From: Psychrobacillus sp044762655
GTDB taxonomy: Bacteria; Bacillota; Bacilli; Bacillales_A; Planococcaceae
Reading direction: 5' to 3'
Assembly (NCBI RefSeq): GCF_044762655.1
Contig: NZ_JBIWER010000001.1
Span: forward strand, 434,001-498,000
DNA length: 64,000 nucleotides
Shown here: positions 44,505-53,916 of the stretch, piece by piece
Layout: each line of letters begins with the position of its first letter
Position numbering within the stretch: the stretch's first letter is position 1
Made by a program: the position numbers and the translations under genes
Notes under the pieces: generated by a model
Told to the model about the DNA's origin: nothing
The model's database searches: none
Seen by the model: the letters and a program-made list of their open reading frames with translations, nothing else

Positions 44505-45074
44505 TTACATGATTCTCTCTGAAAAACGTGCTATTTTTTCCAATTTTCTTCTTACTGTATTCTCGTAATTTTGTTTATCTAGTCTATGGACTATAAGATC
44601 TCTTTTCTCACCTCTTATAGTAACACCACCTCTTTCGATTCCTTCTTGTAACAATCCACAACTATCATGGAAGGATACCACTTTTTCATTTTCAATTATT
44701 GTTCTACAATAAACACTTTGCAAATTTAATTTATAAAAGGCAATATCATACAAAATTAATACAATTGTTGGGGCAAGTAGATATTTTTCGGATATAATCC
44801 ATCTTCCCCATTCAGCTTCCTTTTCACTCACATTATATAGACCGATAGTTCCCAATTTACTACCTCTAATGTCCTCTACACAAAAATAGTAATCCCCTTC
44901 AGTTTCCTCATACTTAATAATCCATTCGTGTTGATGTAGAAGATTTTGATCAGTATCACCTATATACTTTACATTTTCCGTATTTAATCGCAATTGATGT
45001 ATATATGGTGCATCTTCTAAACATACTGGCCTTAACCTAACTCCATATTTTTCTATACAGATATCATGTTTCAT
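44505..45074 (-). CDS. GNAT acetyltransferase, probable sugar N-acetyltransferase
   Basis: The 189-residue protein has a GNAT fold: VRLRPVCLEDAPYIHQLRLN, GTIGLYNVSEKEAEWGRWI and a C-terminal HDSCGLLQEGIERG. It sits 25 bases before the aminotransferase in the direction of transcription, so acetylation of the new amino sugar is the likely role. Known FdtC enzymes are hexapeptide-repeat proteins, so this would be a non-homologous replacement. Confidence 0.8.
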   Translation of the reverse strand: MKHDICIEKYGVRLRPVCLEDAPYIHQLRLNTENVKYIGDTDQNLLHQHEWIIKYEETEGDYYFCVEDIRGSKLGTIGLYNVSEKEAEWGRWIISEKYLLAPTIVLILYDIAFYKLNLQSVYCRTIIENEKVVSFHDSCGLLQEGIERGGVTIRGEKRDLIVHRLDKQNYENTVRRKLEKIARFSERIM

Positions 45075-45137
45075 ATTGTTTCACCAAATTCTTGATTTCT
45101 GTCCAACGTTTACATCTAGAATGTTGTTGGAATTCCA

Positions 45138-45866
45138 TTATTTTTTTAAAACTACAAAAATCTCAGCTGATAAATGTGGAAACTTATCTCCTAATTTAAT
45201 AAATCCTTCGACCATGTCTTCAGACCATTGTTCCTCAATTTGCCTATTAGTTAGTGGTTTCAGCATTAGTCCACCAAAATCAATAATCGAGTATTTGGCT
45301 TCTAAACAATGTTGTTTCAATCCATCGAGTGTGTATACTCTTCTATGTCCTAGAAGTAAATCTTGCTCGTTTAGACTATCACATGTTGGTATAAGATTCA
45401 TTTCCACCGCCACTTGTCTATGTATAGAATCTGCATTAGGTACTGCAATTAGCAATACACCGTCTTCTTTTAAAAGAGAACTTATCTTCTGTAGTACTTG
45501 TACTGGATTATCTAGATGTTCTAAAACATGACTCATGATAATTACATCAAACTTTTTATCAGATTTATAATCTTCAAAATAGGATTTATGATACTCGATA
45601 TTATTCTTATTTTCCAATCTAATTTTGCATTCATTTAACATAGTTTCTGAACCATCTACAACAGTAACCGACTTAAACGAATCAGCTAATAATAGAGTCA
45701 TTTCACCATCACCGCATCCAAGCTCGAGTACATGGTTTCCTTTAAAATACCGACTAAGTCTACTGAATAGTTCTTTCCGCATCTTAGAATAAAGGCCCTC
45801 CCAACCCGAAATTATATTTAAATGATAATTTGAAGCTGTTTTTTCTAAATCTTTTTCATAGTTCAT
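45138..45866 (-). CDS. SAM-dependent methyltransferase
   Basis: The 242-residue class I methyltransferase has motif I VLELGCGDGEMTLLLADSF (residues ~50-68), DVIIMSHVLEHLDNP and LLIAVPNADSIHRQ. I chose ATG 45866 (MNYEKDLEK), after GGGAGTG; the frame opens at 45881. It probably methylates an amino or hydroxyl group of a glycan sugar. Confidence 0.88.
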   Translation of the reverse strand: MNYEKDLEKTASNYHLNIISGWEGLYSKMRKELFSRLSRYFKGNHVLELGCGDGEMTLLLADSFKSVTVVDGSETMLNECKIRLENKNNIEYHKSYFEDYKSDKKFDVIIMSHVLEHLDNPVQVLQKISSLLKEDGVLLIAVPNADSIHRQVAVEMNLIPTCDSLNEQDLLLGHRRVYTLDGLKQHCLEAKYSIIDFGGLMLKPLTNRQIEEQWSEDMVEGFIKLGDKFPHLSAEIFVVLKK

Positions 45867-45944
45867 TAATTTCACTCCCAATTTTTTTTATGAATCATTA
45901 TGTAATATTAATATTTTCCTTTCGGGTTATAAAAAATATAACAC

Positions 45945-46352
45945 CTAAAGTAAACTAAGAAAGGTTTTATAATCCCTAATATAATCATTTTCATCATAAT
46001 TTTCATTAGCTAAAACCATCAAAACACAATCTGGACTGAAATCATACATTTCACGCCAAACTAGACTTTCGATTAATATACCCTCGCTAGCATTATTTAG
46101 ATTAAAAATATTTTCTTCAAAACCGTTATCTAATCTTATTTTACAAGAACCACTAGTACAAATTAATACTTGTTTTAAATTTTTATGTGCATGTAAACCT
46201 CTTACAACATCCGGTTTTGTATCGAAAATATAATAGATACGCTTAATGTCGAAAGGGATATTTTTCAAACTTTCTAATGATATTAAAGACCCTCGTTCAT
46301 CTCCATGGATTTTAAATGTCATTTTTTGGAATAACGAATTAATTTTACTCAC
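45945..46352 (-). CDS. FdtA/QdtA-type cupin, dTDP-4-keto-6-deoxyglucose 3,4-ketoisomerase
   Basis: The 135-residue cupin has the family blocks HGDERGSLISLESL, KRIYYIFDTKPDVVRGLHAH, then KNLKQVLICTSGSCKIRL and LVWREMYDF. FdtA/QdtA convert dTDP-4-keto-6-deoxyglucose (RmlB product) to the 3-keto form, the first step to dTDP-Fuc3NAc or dTDP-Qui3NAc. Which epimer is made cannot be told here. The start, GTG 46352, has a poor ribosome site. Confidence 0.88.
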   Translation of the reverse strand: MSKINSLFQKMTFKIHGDERGSLISLESLKNIPFDIKRIYYIFDTKPDVVRGLHAHKNLKQVLICTSGSCKIRLDNGFEENIFNLNNASEGILIESLVWREMYDFSPDCVLMVLANENYDENDYIRDYKTFLSLL

Positions 46353-46361
46353 CTCTAATAT

Positions 46362-47915
46362 CTATCTTTTAAATGTTTTAGGTAGTAGTGCATAGTATTC
46401 ATCAGTATTTTCTTTGAAATTAACGCTTAAGTATTCTAAATATTCTTCTTTCTCATTAAAAGGTAATTTTTCATAATACCATGCCCAAACCTTACTAAAT
46501 TCGAAATTTCTACTTCTATTTTTAAAATACAAAAAAGCAATTGAATTATCCCGTTCTTCCATTAAAACATTCTGAGTTTGCTCATTTGCAAGCTTTGACT
46601 CATTAAACGCTCGTTTATACAAATGATCTAATATGTCCGAATTTGAATTCCAAACATGATATTTATAGACTCTTTCATAATACTTTTCTATTAAATACTG
46701 TCTTTCAGATATATCACATATTAGTAACTCTAGCTTTTTTTCCAATTCTTCTAATGAATTCACTTTGAAATCATCATCTAATGAAATATCACTTACTTCA
46801 CAAGTAGATACATTCCTTTTTACACTTATAATTGGAAGTTTATATTTTACTGCATCTAATAATGAGGTTAACGAGCCAATCGGATAAGAATCTAAATAGA
46901 TATCTGCTGAGATATAAAATAATTCAATATTTGTAATCTCACCTAATACGAGCACTTTACCTTTAGTTGCCTCGATTATTTCCTTCCAGTAACTTTCTGA
47001 TGAGTGCGGCCCAATAAAAATAAATTGTAAGTTATTAAATTTATTAGCTAGGTTTATGATTACATCCGATAGTCCATTGTTATCTATTGTTTTGTACTTA
47101 TAAGAACTTGCGACCGAAAATATTATTATTTTATCTTGTTCTATTCCTATCTGTTTTCTAGCTTCCCTCTTTGAAATATTTATAGGCTTTTTTAATATAA
47201 TTGGTATTATATATTGATTTTTTGGTAGAATATCTCTTCTTAAATTGCTTGTCTTAGCACCTTCATCACGAAATTCTAAAACTAAATTAGAGATACTTCT
47301 TCCTACCCAAAAACGATGGTCTGCATGATTCATAAATATAATTGGCTTATTTAAACCAGATAAAGCGATAACAGTTTGGACATCTTCAGGATGAATATGT
47401 AAGACGATAAAATCATATCTCAAAGCAATTTCCCTAATAGTTTTAATTCTATGTACATCATTGTCATTAGTAACTATTTTAGTAATATTAAAAGTATTCG
47501 AATAGCTATTTAATAACTCGTCTGGAAAATGGTTATTTGGCATATTCGTTAATAATATATCATTCTTTCTATTAGAGCTTTTGTCATTATCAATCCAATT
47601 TAATAACAATCTAGTATGTCCACCCGTATCAGCTACTTGCGTTGCAATATGTAAAATATTATCACAATCTTTTCTTGACTTTCCTATTTCATTTCTTGGA
47701 TTAAACAAATTAGATGATATTTGTTTTAAGAGATTTTCCAATACAGCATCATAAAAAAAACCTGAATGAACCTCAGTAGCATATCTAGCGGCTATTTCAC
47801 AATATTTAATCGAAGTTGATAAATCATTAATATTAAAATAATATTTTGCTTTATCTAAAAAAAAATTGTATTTTATTTTTCTTTCTTCAAAAATAATATT
47901 ACATGGATAGTCCAT
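46362..47915 (-). CDS. GT-B fold glycosyltransferase
   Basis: The 517-residue protein has a short N-terminal helical region (about 1-65), then DNILHIATQVADTGGHTRLL, a GT-B first domain, and a nucleotide-sugar binding second domain (KIIIFSVASSYKYKT; FIFIGPHSSESYWKE; ISADIYLDSYPIGSLTSLLD). It is probably GT4-like. The chosen start ATG 47915 follows GGAGAGAAG. Substrate is unknown. The gene is very AT-rich. Confidence 0.8.
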   Translation of the reverse strand: MDYPCNIIFEERKIKYNFFLDKAKYYFNINDLSTSIKYCEIAARYATEVHSGFFYDAVLENLLKQISSNLFNPRNEIGKSRKDCDNILHIATQVADTGGHTRLLLNWIDNDKSSNRKNDILLTNMPNNHFPDELLNSYSNTFNITKIVTNDNDVHRIKTIREIALRYDFIVLHIHPEDVQTVIALSGLNKPIIFMNHADHRFWVGRSISNLVLEFRDEGAKTSNLRRDILPKNQYIIPIILKKPINISKREARKQIGIEQDKIIIFSVASSYKYKTIDNNGLSDVIINLANKFNNLQFIFIGPHSSESYWKEIIEATKGKVLVLGEITNIELFYISADIYLDSYPIGSLTSLLDAVKYKLPIISVKRNVSTCEVSDISLDDDFKVNSLEELEKKLELLICDISERQYLIEKYYERVYKYHVWNSNSDILDHLYKRAFNESKLANEQTQNVLMEERDNSIAFLYFKNRSRNFEFSKVWAWYYEKLPFNEKEEYLEYLSVNFKENTDEYYALLPKTFKR

Positions 47916-48132
47916 CAATCTTCTCTCCTCTATATAGTGCTATCATTCCAAAGTTACTATATGAATGTCCCCAATAACAATATAAAAGATACACACTAGA
48001 CTTCGAATCCGCACTAAAACAGAATAACTAATAATAAAATTAATTATCTTTTTCATATGTTACTGTTCTATTTATTACTTAAAAGAATATTCATATATTT
48101 AACTTTGATCTTTTAAAGTTATTAATTCATGA

Positions 48133-49587
48133 TTAAACAAAATCATATATTTCCATGCATCTTTTTCCTTCAATATTCGTCCATTTCACGTTTAATTTAT
48201 TTGTATAATTCTTACCATCTTCAAATCCGTATTGCTGTATTAATTCCATTATTTCATCTTCGTATGCAGATGCAATTAGTATCATTGGATTACTACTTGT
48301 AATGAATCTATTATCTAATAACCAGTTAAAAACACTGTAACCTTCAATAAGGCTATTATGCTTTTCTACATTTGAATCAATAAACCCAACAAAATTAGTC
48401 TTTATTGGTAGCTTATCAAATGTAGCTATTCCACGCTTACCAGCACCCCAAATGTACAAAGGTGTTTCAGGTTCTAAATAAATACTTTTATTTAATTCTT
48501 TTTTGTTTTTTATTCCTGTATAATCTTTCACAAGATATTCCCCATTGGTAAAGTTATTTTTAGTTTCCAAAGTCGCCTCCAAATATAACTTTCCATTTTT
48601 CATATCCGGTTCAAGGTGTGCTCCTTCAGCCCATTCGTTCCATGCATTAATAAAAACTATTTGTTTTTCAGTTTCATAGTTTTTAACTTTCTCCATTGAT
48701 TTATATAACCAATAACTATACTCATTTGGATCTTCGTTTTGAATTACAATTGCATTTTCCCTTCTCCGGGCAGTATTGTCCCAATTTGGAAAAACTGTAG
48801 GAAAAATTGTTAGGTTTTCGGGATATTCCATATTTAATGAAGTATCTACAAATGATTTATAATTATATACATCGGTTTTTGTTAATCCAACATTTAAAGT
48901 TTTACTTCCTTTAAAACTTTTCGGTTCAAAATTGTAAATAGCATTAAAACCTAATTCTATTAATTCATCATACGTTAGTTTGTTATAGTTAGTATTAGCT
49001 GCCACTGTGTAAATCCCTTCAAATCCAGCACCAATACTATACTCATTCCATTCAGCAATAATAGATTTTAAATTTTCAATATCCATTGCACTATAAACTA
49101 AAAAAATAGGCTTTCCATCAATTTTTAAATATCTAGGATCATTAAAGTAGGGTATTAACCAATCCATATGTTTTTTTGCACTATAAGTTTCGTAGTTTTG
49201 TGAAATCAGTATTTCTTTTTCTTTACCATCCCATCTTCTCGACCAATTTTCGTTTGCCCAGCACAAACAAAAAGATGTTTCTACATTAGGATTTTCTAAC
49301 ATCATTTCTATAGGTTTTTCTAATAGCAACTTTTCATTAAACCAATAATGGTAGTAACAAAATGCATCTATCCCATACTTTTTGGCTAATTTTGATTGTT
49401 CTTCCATAACCGATGGTAATCTTAAATCATAGAAACCTAACTCCGATGGCAAATGGGGCTGATAATGTCCTTCAAATAATGGTTTACTTTTTGTTACATT
49501 AGTCCATTCAGTAAATCCTTTTCCCCACCACTCATCATTTTCTTTAATTGGATGAAATTGAGGTAAGTAAAATGCTATAAGTTTCAT
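48133..49587 (-). CDS. WbsX-like glycosyltransferase (GH99-like) with C-terminal Rossmann-like domain
   Basis: The 484-residue protein starts with the WbsX signature MKLIAFYLPQFHPIKENDEW, with WWGKGFTEWTNVTKSKPLF, YYHYWFNEKLLLEKP and CWANENWSRRWDG (about 1-350). The C-terminal ~100 residues (PLYIWGAGKRGIATFDKLP, VGFIDSNVEKHN, ILIASAYEDEIMEL) form a nucleotide-binding-like domain also seen in two other island proteins. WbsX proteins occur in O-antigen and surface-glycan loci. No membrane segment is seen. Confidence 0.87.
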   Translation of the reverse strand: MKLIAFYLPQFHPIKENDEWWGKGFTEWTNVTKSKPLFEGHYQPHLPSELGFYDLRLPSVMEEQSKLAKKYGIDAFCYYHYWFNEKLLLEKPIEMMLENPNVETSFCLCWANENWSRRWDGKEKEILISQNYETYSAKKHMDWLIPYFNDPRYLKIDGKPIFLVYSAMDIENLKSIIAEWNEYSIGAGFEGIYTVAANTNYNKLTYDELIELGFNAIYNFEPKSFKGSKTLNVGLTKTDVYNYKSFVDTSLNMEYPENLTIFPTVFPNWDNTARRRENAIVIQNEDPNEYSYWLYKSMEKVKNYETEKQIVFINAWNEWAEGAHLEPDMKNGKLYLEATLETKNNFTNGEYLVKDYTGIKNKKELNKSIYLEPETPLYIWGAGKRGIATFDKLPIKTNFVGFIDSNVEKHNSLIEGYSVFNWLLDNRFITSSNPMILIASAYEDEIMELIQQYGFEDGKNYTNKLNVKWTNIEGKRCMEIYDFV

Positions 49588-49621
49588 AAAAAGCTCCTCG
49601 TATATTAGTAGTAAGAGCTCT

Positions 49622-49682
49622 TTCCGATAGAATTTCCAGTTGATCTGGACAACTGGTGGATCTGTTGGATTTCCTATAGGAA
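49622..49682. repeat. Nested imperfect inverted repeat
   Basis: Outer arms TTCCGATAG (49622-49630) and CTATAGGAA (49674-49682) with one mismatch enclose a perfect inner hairpin CCAGTTG (49636-49642) / CAACTGG (49650-49656). It lies in the 154-base gap between the methyltransferase and WbsX genes. A short TTTTATG tandem repeat follows at about 49713-49740. No T-run fits a terminator on the minus strand. Confidence 0.5.
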
Positions 49683-49741
49683 GTGAATGCCAATTGGCTC
49701 CCTCGCTCTGATTTTATGTTTTATGTTTTATGTTTTATATT

Positions 49742-50578
49742 TTATTTTTTGAAATGAAATATATATTGCATCCCATCACCTATATAACCTAAAACATAGT
49801 CGTAGTAACAAATCATACTAGTATCCAAAAAGCCGATATCCTTTGAAAAGTCCAAAAAATCCCATCCTAGATCTGTAAATACTAATGATCCATTTTCTGA
49901 CAATGGATTACCGTGATATTCTTCAGGAAGATAATGTATGTATTTTCCGTCAACTAATTCCGCCCTTTTTCGAGTTTGTTCTAAATTAAATTTAAATGGC
50001 ACAGCTATAATTAATTGTCCACCCTTTTTTAATACTCGATAGGCTTCTTGTAATGCACGATTTAAATCCTGCACATGTTCAAATACATCATTTGAAATAA
50101 TTAGATCAATTGTTTCATCATCAAAGCTTAAATTCCCTGCGTCTTCGTGGCGCAATCCATCATAAATTCTTCCAGGGTGTAAATCAGAACCTAAATATTC
50201 GCTACCAACTACCAATTCCTCATATTCTTGCTTAAATTTTTTATAAAATCCCGTTACTTGTTCATAACAGTAAATAGACTTATAATTATTATCTCTAATA
50301 ATATTTCTTGCATACTGATAAATAAACCTTTGTCTATTATTTAACATACAATTAGAACATCTTAAACTATCTCTATAATTAGGCAAATTATTGTAAGAAT
50401 ACTTCCAACTCAAACGAAATTGAGTTAAACTATCACAAACTTCACAATAGCCATCTTGTAACCATAAACTGTGTTCTTTATTTTTACGTGCAATTGCTTT
50501 TTCAAGCTCCTTTCTAGGGTGAGCATATTTTTGTATATACTGCTCATAGGACTCTCTGGAAGTTATTTTTTGGAACAT
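49742..50578 (-). CDS. SAM-dependent methyltransferase with N-terminal zinc ribbon
   Basis: The 278-residue protein has a Cys-rich region CEVCDS and RCSNCML (about 44-80, a CxxC...CxxC pattern) and a methyltransferase core with LSFDDETIDLIISNDVFEHV and EAYRVLKKGGQLIIAVPFKF. I chose ATG 50578 (MFQKITSRES), which follows AGGAGG; a frame opening at 50623 overlaps rfbD. Likely target is a glycan sugar; not determined. Confidence 0.85.
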   Translation of the reverse strand: MFQKITSRESYEQYIQKYAHPRKELEKAIARKNKEHSLWLQDGYCEVCDSLTQFRLSWKYSYNNLPNYRDSLRCSNCMLNNRQRFIYQYARNIIRDNNYKSIYCYEQVTGFYKKFKQEYEELVVGSEYLGSDLHPGRIYDGLRHEDAGNLSFDDETIDLIISNDVFEHVQDLNRALQEAYRVLKKGGQLIIAVPFKFNLEQTRKRAELVDGKYIHYLPEEYHGNPLSENGSLVFTDLGWDFLDFSKDIGFLDTSMICYYDYVLGYIGDGMQYIFHFKK

Positions 50579-50592
50579 TTTATTCCTCCTAT

Positions 50593-51423
50593 TTATAAAT
50601 TCATTTTTAAAGAATTCCGCCAATTAGGTGCCTTTCCAAATCCATTGATTTCTAACATCAATGGTTTCAATACACTATAATTTGGTCTTTTTGCTGTACT
50701 AGGAAATTCTCCAGTCGTACAAGGAATCACTTTTATTTCTTTCCCAGCAAATTTAAAAATTTCATACGCAAATTCATACCAAGAACATTTACCTTCATTT
50801 GAAATATGATAGGTACCATACTTCTCAGTAACACATAACTCAGCTAACTTCTCTGCTAAGTCTACCGCATACGTCGGTGAGCCAATTTGGTCGGCTACTA
50901 CTTTAATTTCGTCCATTGTTTCTGATAGCTTTAGCATTGTTTTTACGAAATTATTTCCATGTGCACCATATACCCAAGATGTTCTTACAATAAAAAATTT
51001 ATTATGCAGTTCACGGACATATTGCTCACCTGCTAGTTTTGACTTACCATATATAGTTTGTGGGTTAGTAGGTTGAAATTCATCAATGGGTTCTGTTGCT
51101 GTACCATCAAACACGTAGTCTGTGCTTATGTAAATAAGCTTTGCATCTATTTTATGTGCTGCAACGGCAACATTTCTCGTTCCAATTGCATTTACTTGAA
51201 AGGCTTTGTCTGGCTCCAGTTCCGCTTGATCTACTTTTGTATATGCAGCCGTATGAATAACGACATCTGGCCTTATGGAAGTAATCACTTCATCTACTTT
51301 TTCTTGATTCGTAATGTCCATTTCATCACGACCAAAACCGTATACGTCATAGCCGTTTTCTTTTAGAAGAAGAACAACATCTGTTCCAAGTTGTCCTTTT
51401 GCTCCTGTAACTAACACCTTCAT
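50593..51423 (-). CDS. rfbD: dTDP-4-dehydrorhamnose reductase
   Basis: RfbD/RmlD performs the last step to dTDP-L-rhamnose. The 276-residue SDR has KVLVTGAKGQLGTDVV, YISTDYVFDGTA and the YGKSKLAGE catalytic Tyr-Lys. It overlaps the rfbB stop by 4 bases. Confidence 0.96.
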   Translation of the reverse strand: MKVLVTGAKGQLGTDVVLLLKENGYDVYGFGRDEMDITNQEKVDEVITSIRPDVVIHTAAYTKVDQAELEPDKAFQVNAIGTRNVAVAAHKIDAKLIYISTDYVFDGTATEPIDEFQPTNPQTIYGKSKLAGEQYVRELHNKFFIVRTSWVYGAHGNNFVKTMLKLSETMDEIKVVADQIGSPTYAVDLAEKLAELCVTEKYGTYHISNEGKCSWYEFAYEIFKFAGKEIKVIPCTTGEFPSTAKRPNYSVLKPLMLEINGFGKAPNWRNSLKMNL

Positions 51424-52433
51424 TTTTTATCACCATATTGTTTTAGGTAATGATTCTCATAAGAACCAGATTTGATATTTCCCCACCATTGACGATTATC
51501 GATATACCATTGAATGGTCTCTATAATACCTGCGTCAAATGTATATTGTGGAATCCATTCAAGCTCTGATTGGATTTTTGTTGGATCAATTGCATATCGA
51601 CGATCATGTCCTAATCGATCTTCAATATAATTAATTAACTCCTTTGGTGCACCTAGCTCCTCCACAATCATATGCACAATTTCATTGTTGGTACACTCAT
51701 TATTTCCACCGATATTGTATACCTCACCAGGTTCACCTTTATGCAGTATTAAATCAATCGCGGCGCAGTGATCCTTAACATGTAACCAGTCGCGAATATT
51801 CTTGCCATCCCCATAAATCGGTAAATCCTTACCTTCCAATGCATTCGTTACCATTAATGGAATAAGCTTTTCTGGAAATTGATATGGTCCATAATTATTG
51901 GAACAGCGTGTAATATTCACATTCAAACCAAATGTTTCAAAATAAGACCGTACTAGCAAATCTGCTCCAGCCTTACTAGCGGAGTAAGGACTATTTGGAG
52001 CAAGTGGTGTTTCTTCTGTAAAATAACCTTCTGCCCCGAGACTTCCATAAACTTCATCAGTAGATACTTGAATATACTTTGTTAAATTATTTGCTTTCGC
52101 TACATCTAAAAGCGTTTGAGTCCCAAGCACATTCGTTTTAACAAAAACATCTGGTTCTTTAATACTACGATCGACATGAGATTCAGCAGCAAAATTAATA
52201 ATCACATCAATTTTATGAAATTTCACTAAATAATCTACTATATCTCTATTACTTATATCGCCTTTTACAAAGGAATATCGAGTATTATTTTCTAATGTTC
52301 TTAAATTTTCTAGATTTCCGGCGTATGTAAGTAAATCAAAGTTCACAATATGATAGTCCTCATATTTTTCTAACATGTAATGTATGAAATTACTTCCTAT
52401 AAATCCTGCTCCACCGGTTACGAATAGATTCAT
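51420..52433 (-). CDS. rfbB: dTDP-glucose 4,6-dehydratase
   Basis: RfbB/RmlB makes dTDP-4-keto-6-deoxyglucose. Motifs are FVTGGAGFIGSNFIHYM, STDEVYGSLG and YSASKAGADLL. I place the start at ATG 52433, 8 bases after GGGAG (337 residues). In this island its product is the branch point to rhamnose (RfbC, RfbD) and to the 3-amino sugar (FdtA-like path). Confidence 0.97.
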   Translation of the reverse strand: MNLFVTGGAGFIGSNFIHYMLEKYEDYHIVNFDLLTYAGNLENLRTLENNTRYSFVKGDISNRDIVDYLVKFHKIDVIINFAAESHVDRSIKEPDVFVKTNVLGTQTLLDVAKANNLTKYIQVSTDEVYGSLGAEGYFTEETPLAPNSPYSASKAGADLLVRSYFETFGLNVNITRCSNNYGPYQFPEKLIPLMVTNALEGKDLPIYGDGKNIRDWLHVKDHCAAIDLILHKGEPGEVYNIGGNNECTNNEIVHMIVEELGAPKELINYIEDRLGHDRRYAIDPTKIQSELEWIPQYTFDAGIIETIQWYIDNRQWWGNIKSGSYENHYLKQYGDKK

Positions 52434-52435
52434 TT

Positions 52436-52993
52436 TCATTTCTCCCATTTAAAGTTATTATCTGCTTCTTGTAATGACGGATGATGTGCATCTTTTTCAG
52501 ATAGAACTGGTTGCTTAAATGGCCAATCGATATTTATAGTAACATCATTCCATGCAATCCCTCGATCGTGTTCTTTTGAATAATATTCATCTACTTTATA
52601 TTGAACTTCACAATCCTTCGTAATCGTACAAAAACCATGTGCAAAGCCTTTTGGTACAAATAATTGATGTTTGTTCTCAGCAGATAATATGAAGCCCTGC
52701 CATTTTCCGTAAGTAGGTGAACCTTTTCGAATATCTACAATAACATCGTAAATTGCTCCACTTGTAACACGAACAAGTTTCGTTTGAGCTTTTGGTTCCA
52801 GTTGATAATGTAATCCCCTTAATGTTCCGGGTGTAACCGATAGCGAATGATTATCTTGAACAAAATCAATCTCTAACCCTATACTTTGAAACAGCTGTTT
52901 ACTGTAGCTTTCCATAAAAAAACCACGATGATCACCGTGTACTGAAGGAGCTAAAATAAAAACATCTTCAAAGTTGGTATTAATCTTCTCCAA
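52436..52993 (-). CDS. rfbC: dTDP-4-dehydrorhamnose 3,5-epimerase
   Basis: RfbC/RmlC is a 185-residue cupin. Conserved blocks are VHGDHRGFFMESYSKQLF, FVQDNHSLSVTPGTLRGLHY and FVPKGFAHGFCTITKDCEVQ, including the catalytic histidine in RGLHYQ. Confidence 0.97.
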   Translation of the reverse strand: MEKINTNFEDVFILAPSVHGDHRGFFMESYSKQLFQSIGLEIDFVQDNHSLSVTPGTLRGLHYQLEPKAQTKLVRVTSGAIYDVIVDIRKGSPTYGKWQGFILSAENKHQLFVPKGFAHGFCTITKDCEVQYKVDEYYSKEHDRGIAWNDVTINIDWPFKQPVLSEKDAHHPSLQEADNNFKWEK

Positions 52994-53006
52994 AATTAGC
53001 TCCTCC

Positions 53007-53894
53007 TTATAATTGATATAATGATAAATTCCGATTTGCTAAACGAATTAAATATTGACCATACTGGTTTTTCTTCAATGGCTCAGCCAATAGTAGTAGT
53101 TGTTCCTTAGAAATATAGTCTAAAACATAAGCAATTTCTTCTAAACAAGCAATTTTTAAACTTTGACGCTTTTCTATTGTTTCGATAAATTGAGATGCTT
53201 CAAGTAGTGATTCATGCGTTCCTGAATCAAACCACGAATACCCTCTACCTAGTAATTCGACGTGTAGCTCGCCTCGTTCTAAATATGCCTTATTCACATC
53301 TGTGATTTCTAACTCACCTCTTGCAGAAGGCTGTATATTTTTTGCAATCTCGACTACATGATTATCATAAAAATATAAACCTGTCACAGCATAATTTGAT
53401 TTTGGCTGTTTTGGTTTCTCCTCGATTGAAACTGCTTTACCATTTTGGTCAAATTCCACCACACCAAATCGCTCTGGGTCATGAACATGATAGCCAAATA
53501 CTGTCGCACCGTTTTCTCGATTGGCAGCATTTTTTAAAAGTTTTGTTAATCCATGTCCATAAAATAAATTATCACCTAGAACTAACGCAACATTATCATT
53601 CCCAATAAATTGTTCTCCAATAATAAATGCTTGCGCTAATCCATCTGGAGATGGTTGTACAGCATAAGTTAGTGAAATTCCCCACTGGCTACCATCACCT
53701 AATAACTCTTCATATAGTCCGATATCTTGAGGTGTTGAAATAATTAATATTTCACAAATACCAGCTAACATTAACACTGAAAGTGGATAGTAAATCATCG
53801 GTTTATCATATATTGGAAGTAGTTGTTTGGAGATTGTTTTTGTTAATGGATAAAGTCTAGTTCCACTACCACCTGCTAAGATAATTCCTTTCAT
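53007..53894 (-). CDS. rfbA: Glucose-1-phosphate thymidylyltransferase
   Basis: RfbA/RmlA makes dTDP-glucose. The nucleotidyltransferase signature is MKGIILAGGSGTRLYPLTK; others are LGDNLFYGHGL and GYSWFDSGTHESLLEAS. The start is ATG 53894 after GGGAGG (295 residues). The operon order is rfbA-rfbC-rfbB-rfbD. Confidence 0.97.
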   Translation of the reverse strand: MKGIILAGGSGTRLYPLTKTISKQLLPIYDKPMIYYPLSVLMLAGICEILIISTPQDIGLYEELLGDGSQWGISLTYAVQPSPDGLAQAFIIGEQFIGNDNVALVLGDNLFYGHGLTKLLKNAANRENGATVFGYHVHDPERFGVVEFDQNGKAVSIEEKPKQPKSNYAVTGLYFYDNHVVEIAKNIQPSARGELEITDVNKAYLERGELHVELLGRGYSWFDSGTHESLLEASQFIETIEKRQSLKIACLEEIAYVLDYISKEQLLLLAEPLKKNQYGQYLIRLANRNLSLYQL

Positions 53895-53916
53895 TTTTCT
53901 CCCTCCCATCAGTAAA

